Assembly: GCF_000143415.4 (NCBI RefSeq)
Contig: NW_003314276.1
Coordinates: 2,420,374 to 2,484,373, forward strand
From: Selaginella moellendorffii
Taxonomy: Eukaryota; Streptophyta; Lycopodiopsida; Selaginellales; Selaginellaceae
Direction of reading: 5' to 3'
Length of the DNA stretch: 64,000 nucleotides
Position 1 is the stretch's first letter; the number at the start of each line of letters is the position of its first letter. This document shows, piece by piece, positions 59,127-64,000 of the stretch. The notes under the pieces are model-generated. The model saw only the letters and a list, made by a program, of their open reading frames with translations. It had not been told where the DNA came from and ran no database searches. Made by a program: the position numbers and the translations under genes.

Positions 59127-59860
59127 ATGTGGCAAATGCTGCGTGAAGAAAGATGCCCTTTCTGGGCAAATGCTGTAAGAGGCAGATGCCGAGCAGATGT
59201 ATCTCAGGCTAATGAAGGGGACAAACGAAAGCTAGCTATAAATATGATGGGATGCAAATAGATTACTAGGCTGGTCCTGCGAAAATCAAAAACCATAATT
59301 GAAAACATTGAAAATGCAAAAAGAAAGGTTTATAATATTTTTGAATTTTAAGCAACCAAAGGAATGTAAGTAGGGCATTTGTTTGTAAGTTTAAAAATGC
59401 CTCAATCACTTAAATTCCCAAGTAAATAAAGCTGTTTCTATTTTTGGTACAGGTAAACTTTATAGCGTGTGGGCTCATGCAATTTTGAACCCAAAAATGC
59501 ACCAAAAAATGCTCGACTAGCATTATTCTTTGAATGGCATGTGGCCTTATATTGCCATAAATGGACGTACACACACAGCATAATTATTCCTTTACACGGC
59601 GAATAATCTTGGCGCGGATCGTTGACATGGCATGGCAAAGTTCGAATCACTGACATGGCACAGCTGGATCGAGGCAAGGACATGATGTGACAAAGTTCAA
59701 CCTCCAACAGCAAAGTCTAGAAGCTACTCAGTTTGAAATTTGTCAGAGGAATCATAAGATCTGGTTTGTCAAAGGATTTGATGTGACGTTCAAGCGTGTG
59801 TTATTTTTGAATTCTCGAACTCATTCCTAGGTCTATCATTTTTGTGCACCATGTTCTTGG
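59127..59860. other. Intergenic part of the large element
   Basis: No gene is seen. It holds the second copy of the 58.5 kb block, a palindrome with a 3 bp insertion (59,534), and repeated GACATGGCA words near 59,625-59,655. Confidence 0.5.
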
Positions 59861-60090
59861 TTCCGCTGAGCGCAGTGAGCGCTGCTTGTGTAAGCGGCGT
59901 TGTGAGCTGTGGTTTATGCGTCTACAAGCGGTTGCAGCATTGCGAGCGCCATTGCAAGCGGTAGTTTATGCGAGTGGCAGTTTGTGCGAGCGGCGCTATG
60001 AGCAGTTGCGGTGTTGCGAGCGGCGCTACGAGTAGTTGCGGTGTTGCGAGCGGCGCTACGAGTAGTTGCGGTGTTGCAAGCGGCACTGTC
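59861..60090 (+). repeat. GCGAGCGGCG-type array with three 30 bp tandem units
   Basis: AGTTGCGGTGTTGCGAGCGG followed by CGCTACGAGT is repeated about three times at 60,003-60,090, preceded by looser GCAAGCGG/GTGAGC words from 59,861. Confidence 0.85.
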
Positions 60091-60441
60091 TTTGGTGTGG
60101 CTACCGCTTCCTCTTGATATTCGGCACTTGTGCTTCCTGGTATGTTCACCATGGAATGGTTTAGGACCACATTTAGAAATGGCATAAGGCCACATGCCAT
60201 CTTGGGCCCTTGCAATTTCATGGCTAGCGTATTGTCATGTATGTTTTTACTTGCCTGCAGCTGTGTGTATATCAAGATGGCATGAGGCCTCATGCCAATT
60301 TTGTGAATGTGAAATTTCACGTGGGTGTCAATAGCATGTTTGAATAATGGCATGTGGCCTCATGCTATTTGGTATGTTATGATTTAGGCCATTCTCCAAT
60401 CATTTTTTGTATGGTCTTAACTTCTTTTCTGCACTTTCAGA

Positions 60442-63418
60442 ATGGCCTTCAAGGTTGGGGAAAAGGTTTACATTTTGAATGGTGGGAAGAGAGTTGCAAA
60501 AGGGACCCTTGTGTCTATGGATCGGAACTTTGTTATACACTGTCAAAGGCTTGGGGAAGGCAATGCTGCTGTATCAGTAGAGACTGTCTTCGATGGGAAT
60601 GTGGTTGCTATTGAACGAGGAGAGATGGTCGTCGGGGTAAATGTTGTTGTTGCCTTGAAAAATCTGCAGAAGAAAGCAGATGTTGGGGACAGCGCAAGTG
60701 CGACGCATGTTCCCTCCGTGGATCTTAAGAACCGTGCTACATGGATTCAGGCAAAGGTGTTTCTAAACAACCCTGAGGGGGAGGTGGTAGCTGAGGGCTT
60801 AGCCACAGTTGTCGATCCAAGAGATGCGGTTGCTAATCAAGAATTGGGCTGGGATGATATCGGAGTTGCGATTTTAGAGGTTGTTGACACAGAAGAAAAT
60901 AATCTGACTATTGGAAGCATTGTGCGGTGGAAATTGAGGCATTTAGTGTTTGAGAATGTGAAGGATTCACAATCAAACACCACTACAACTGATGACAGAA
61001 CATCTCTTCATGGGAAAAGAAAGTACACCTTCCTACAGTGCAGCCAAAGGGATCTGAGCAACGAACCAAAAAGGCAGAAAATGGCGATGGAGGTTCGAAT
61101 GGTCTCGACAGTTGCTTGTTGCAAGAGGAGGTGCTGTCAACATGCTGATTGGGATGCTATTGAAGAGGAGAGAGCAAGATACAAGACATTGTCCTGGAAG
61201 GCAGCTCGCAATTTTGTGTATGAGGCATTACGGTCATCTGTTGATGCTTCAGAACATCAGGTGGGGGGCATGGTCTTCCAGAGGGGTTTGGTCTGCATGA
61301 AGGCATGGAGAATCATTTATGGAGTCCCTCGAAGCACATTTTACAGAATCAAAACTGAGTTCGAGGAACAAAGGGTTCAACAGGCAGTCCATGGGAACGA
61401 CGGTACGCACAAAACCAGGGGTCATGTTGTATATGGAGAGGCAATCTTCAAGAGGTTTGTCGAGACATGTAGCGAGCAGCAACCACATAAAACCCGCCTC
61501 TTGGAAGATGGAACACGAGACACTCAACGAGTTCTCCCTTCTATGTATACCAAGGGGGCCATATTGGAAGATGTGAATCGGGAACTCCAGAGTAATGGCT
61601 ACAGGAAGCTGAGCCAATCTAGATTTAGTAGATTGTGGAGCAACAGGTTCAGGGATGTGAGTATAGGAAAGTACTCCAGCTTTTCAAAGTGTGACGAGTG
61701 CACTGCTATCAAAATGGACCAGAAAAAGACGTGCTTACCTCGACTCAATCCTGCCCCCAAGGCAATCTCTTCATCCATGCAGCTGCCTGTGTCTCTGTTT
61801 GGCATAATCGCTCATGGGCATGGTGCCCAGAACTATGGGAACTTCTTTGTACCTCTATGGGGTGGCGGGGGTGCAAACATGATGATTGCGTCCCTAGCAA
61901 AACACTTAAGGTCTCTGCAAAGTGCGCAGACTGAGCTGAACGGCCAACCCTTGCATAAGGCCCTTGTCGATCGAACCCCATACAAGGTTCAGCTGGAGGA
62001 GGAGCAAAGGCTTGCAGTATCGCGTGGGGCCCCATGCCATCCTAGTGAATATGTTGGCCGTCAGATTGTAGGGTTATCACGTGAGGCCTCATGCCATTCC
62101 GACGAGGCTGGTCGCCCGGTGAATGCACAGCCTCATCCAAACGAAGCAGAATCTCAAGGAAGTTCTTGCGGCCGATGTGGCCTTCCACCCCATCTTCTGC
62201 TCCAAACAGACAATGCTGGCAGTGAGAACAAAAACATGTACGTCTTCGCGTACTTGGCGATGCTTGTTGCCAAAGGCATATTTGAAACGGTTACACTTGG
62301 CTTTCTCATGGTTGGGCACACTCATGAAGACGTCGATGCCATGTTCAGTCACCTGGCAGAGTCCCTCCGGCGATCCAATGTCCTCACCCTCCCACAACTC
62401 TACGATGAATTCCAAAATTGCATCAAAGGCACTGTTGAAGCTGCACTTGTGACAGAGGTTCCAGACTTTAAGGGGTTTGTAAGAGGCTACATCAGGGACG
62501 GATCCGAAATGCTGATTTGCCACTCCAAGCCTCTTCAGTTTCATTTCAGCATGCGTGACGATGCTCCAGTGATGAGGTACAAGATGAGAGAATGGGACAC
62601 AGTGTGGCTGCCAGTGGATGGCATTGAACTCTTCAAGAGAGATCCCATAACTGGGGAACCTATGATTCCTCAGGGTTCCCCACGGCCGATGCACCCGGAT
62701 GGACTCAAAGACCAGGAAAGTATAGTGGCCGGGATTAGACAGCATATTGCCTTCTGGAAGAGGGGGTTGGTGTTTGGTGGAGAATCCTATTTTAAGAGGT
62801 GCAAGCCTTTGCTCGAATACTGGGAGAAGATTATATCTGCTATCCAAAATGGGCCGGTTGTATATGAAGAATTGGAAGAGTCCTTTTGGCCAGAACCCAG
62901 AGCACTAGATAGTAGCGGAACAATGTCCTCTGGAAATGCAGTGACAGATAACAATGTTGAGGATCACTATTGTGGGCCGAGGAACAAGAAGCCGGATTCA
63001 GCATTCAATCCAGTACAGGTCTGCAAAGGAATGGTCGTGCTTGTCAGACCCAGTAATAAAAAACAAATGATATGGGTGGGGCGCTGCATCACTGATGCAG
63101 AGGAGGACGCGGAAACTAACTCCTTCAATGTAACTGTGGAGTGGTTCAAGCCAAGTTCTGGATATACGAAAGATTGCCTAGAAAAGAGATGGGTGCTGAA
63201 TCCAAGGGATCCCAGCATGAGCATATCGGTGGATAATGTTGTGCATGGTTGGATGCGGAAGCAGAGTGCCACCATCACCTTGCCAGACCATGCAAGAGAT
63301 GCAGCAAGAGCATTCATAACCCGGGTTCAAGGTGAGATTCATTAATATTCCTTTACTAAGTTTCTAATGTATTTTATTTCAAGGTGAACAATCCGAATCT
63401 GAATCAGAGGAGGCGTGA
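60442..63418 (+). CDS. DUF7869-type transposase-like protein, internally deleted
   Basis: Exon 60,442-63,331 and, after a 52 nt GT-AG intron, 63,384-63,418, giving 974 residues ending EQSESESEEA. Unspliced translation would add only EIH and stop. The N-terminal 200 residues are unrecognised, then a basic Cys-rich patch (VACCKRRCCQH), GVPRSTFYRIKTEFEEQ (helix-turn-helix-like), SSFSKCDECTAIKMDQKKTC (about 410-430), SLFGIIAHGHG (about 452-460), LLQTDNAGSENKNMYVFAYL (about 585-604) and VGHTHEDVDAMF (about 623-634). These last blocks are the hallmark of the DUF7869 family found in plant and fungal mobile DNA. About 60 residues normally between the KCD-C motif and the DGMDQ block seem missing, and the DG of DGMDQ reads IK. 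About 80 extra residues precede LLQTDN and include two palindromes in frame. Likely a nuclear DNA-acting protein, possibly inactive. Confidence 0.75.
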
Positions 63419-64000
63419 TGGCATGTGGCCCTTTGCACTAGTATATCTTAATACCGGTCTGAGAAATAGAATGGCATGTGCTCTCAGGCCTTTTACTAAA
63501 TCACCTTTGAAAGAAATGCAAGCCTCTATGTCGTAAAAAAAAGGTACTAGAGAAATTCCTTAATAATATGAATGTTATTTAGTTTCATGAAAATACACTA
63601 AGGGTCAAATGAGTTAAATGACTTCTCCAGACTAGCAATGCCTCTTGCTACACCTTCACAATTAGATTCGTTAGAAAAAGATAACATTGAATAATATCTA
63701 AATGTTCTCACCATTAAGTTATATGTCTGGCTAATAGGAATGACATTCATCTTGGAAAGCTCACCACACGCTCAATGAACAAACAAATAGTGTGTGCGCG
63801 CATGCCATCGCTCTTCTTTAGCTTCAGATTTGGCTTGTTCACCTTGACAATGAGATTTATTATACAACCAGATGGACTCAGTCTGGACACAAAGTCACCG
63901 CGCTAGTCACCATGCCCCAGATATGTCTAGCCCCTGGACAAAAAACATATAATTTCACGTCATTTTCAAATACTTGAAAATTTGTACCTAGTCCCATTTT
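63419..64000. other. Downstream flank inside the large element
   Basis: Partial palindromes at 63,417, 63,472 and 63,797. No gene, and no CCACTTTAACGAAATA-type right terminus, is seen. Confidence 0.5.

Larger units (their letters stand above)
53006..62097. repeat. Dispersed 22 bp palindrome family (half-site ATGGCRTGAGG)
   Basis: The consensus is ATGGCRTGWGG followed by its reverse complement. Full or near-full copies start at 53,006, 54,538, 54,729, 54,870, 56,370, 57,646, 57,706, 57,783, 58,612, 60,179, 60,277, 60,347, 62,019 and 62,076. A copy with a 3 bp insertion is at 59,534. Degenerate or half copies are near 52,716, 53,051, 58,534, 59,463, 63,417, 63,472 and 63,797. The main variation is CG versus CA/TG at the same step, as CpG deamination would give. 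Copies lie in introns, in the 3' flank, between genes and inside the DUF7869 frame. By eye I found none before 50.5 kb. Confidence 0.9.
52620..64000. mobile_element. Large DNA transposon (left end; right end outside window)
   Basis: The left end AAGCTCTATTTCGTTAAAGT at 52,620 matches the MITE terminus ATGCTTTATTTCGTTAAAGT, and it interrupts the gypsy C 3' LTR exactly at CCCATCT. No matching right terminus or LTR continuation appears before base 64,000, so the element exceeds 11.3 kb. It carries a minus-strand ParB/methyltransferase/HAD-type gene, a plus-strand DUF7869-type gene, short tandem arrays and about 15 copies of a 22 bp palindrome also present in the MITE. That this is one element is inferred from the shared terminus, the shared palindrome and the absence of an internal boundary. 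Confidence 0.65.

Noticed and set aside
58709-60090. Regular repeats considered as a CRISPR-like array
   Set aside because: There is no constant repeat with unique spacers of even size, and the DNA is eukaryotic.
59922-60353. 143-codon minus-strand frame with a TATTRSAARN repeat
   Set aside because: It is produced by the 30 bp tandem repeat and two palindromes; no family or splice support.

Overview
The window is eukaryotic plant DNA. Genes are short and split by very small introns (38 to about 80 nt), plant families are clear (fasciclin-like arabinogalactan protein, plant CCCH protein, OPCL1-type 4CL-like ligases, jacalin lectin, proteasome PBF1), and long stretches are decayed LTR retrotransposons. 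A small-genome lycophyte such as Selaginella fits best; this is inferred from style, not from a database match.

Layout. 0-14 kb is almost all wreckage: a PPR pseudogene, an ABCB-transporter pseudogene, and AT-rich Ty3/gypsy, Ty1/copia and long-LTR remains, including a 1.6 kb solo LTR with a 5 bp target duplication. 14-21.4 kb is a gene island: an unrecognised small gene (-), FLA-like (-), three-finger CCCH protein (+), GLXI-like protein (-), and proteasome beta-6/PBF1 (+) divergent from the GLXI-like gene. 22.6-27.7 kb is a nearly intact Ty3/gypsy element (174 bp LTRs) set in microsatellite DNA. 28.7-34.7 kb is a second gene island: a relic copy of the 14 kb gene, tRNA-Leu(AAG), a secreted jacalin lectin (-), and two tandem 4CL-like ligases (+) only 81 bp apart. 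One of these keeps a C-terminal SKL peroxisome signal; the other has lost it and gained an organelle-like N-terminal extension. 35-41.8 kb is nested decayed LTR elements, one carrying a captured PPR fragment.

42-64 kb is the most unusual part. A minus-strand relic at 41.9-45.1 kb encodes a ParB-like domain followed by a DNA-methyltransferase-like domain. A 7.5 kb gypsy element (45,107 onward) is interrupted by a 275 bp MITE at 50,461. Its 3' LTR is cut at 52,619 by a second insertion whose left end matches the MITE terminus. From there to the window edge I infer one large DNA transposon (more than 11.4 kb) with two genes: a minus-strand multidomain protein (ParB-like, degenerate methyltransferase-like, acidic, FCP1/HAD phosphatase-like) and a plus-strand DUF7869-type transposase-like protein.

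The same interval, and the MITE, carry about 17 copies of a 22 bp palindrome (half-site ATGGCRTGAGG plus its reverse complement). Four copies form most of four 38-54 nt introns of the minus-strand gene, ending about ten bases before the splice acceptor. The combination of a ParB/methyltransferase-like protein, a transposase-like protein, dispersed palindromes and palindrome-built introns is the best candidate here for an undescribed system. Many element stop codons and copy differences are C-to-T or G-to-A, consistent with deamination of methylated cytosine.
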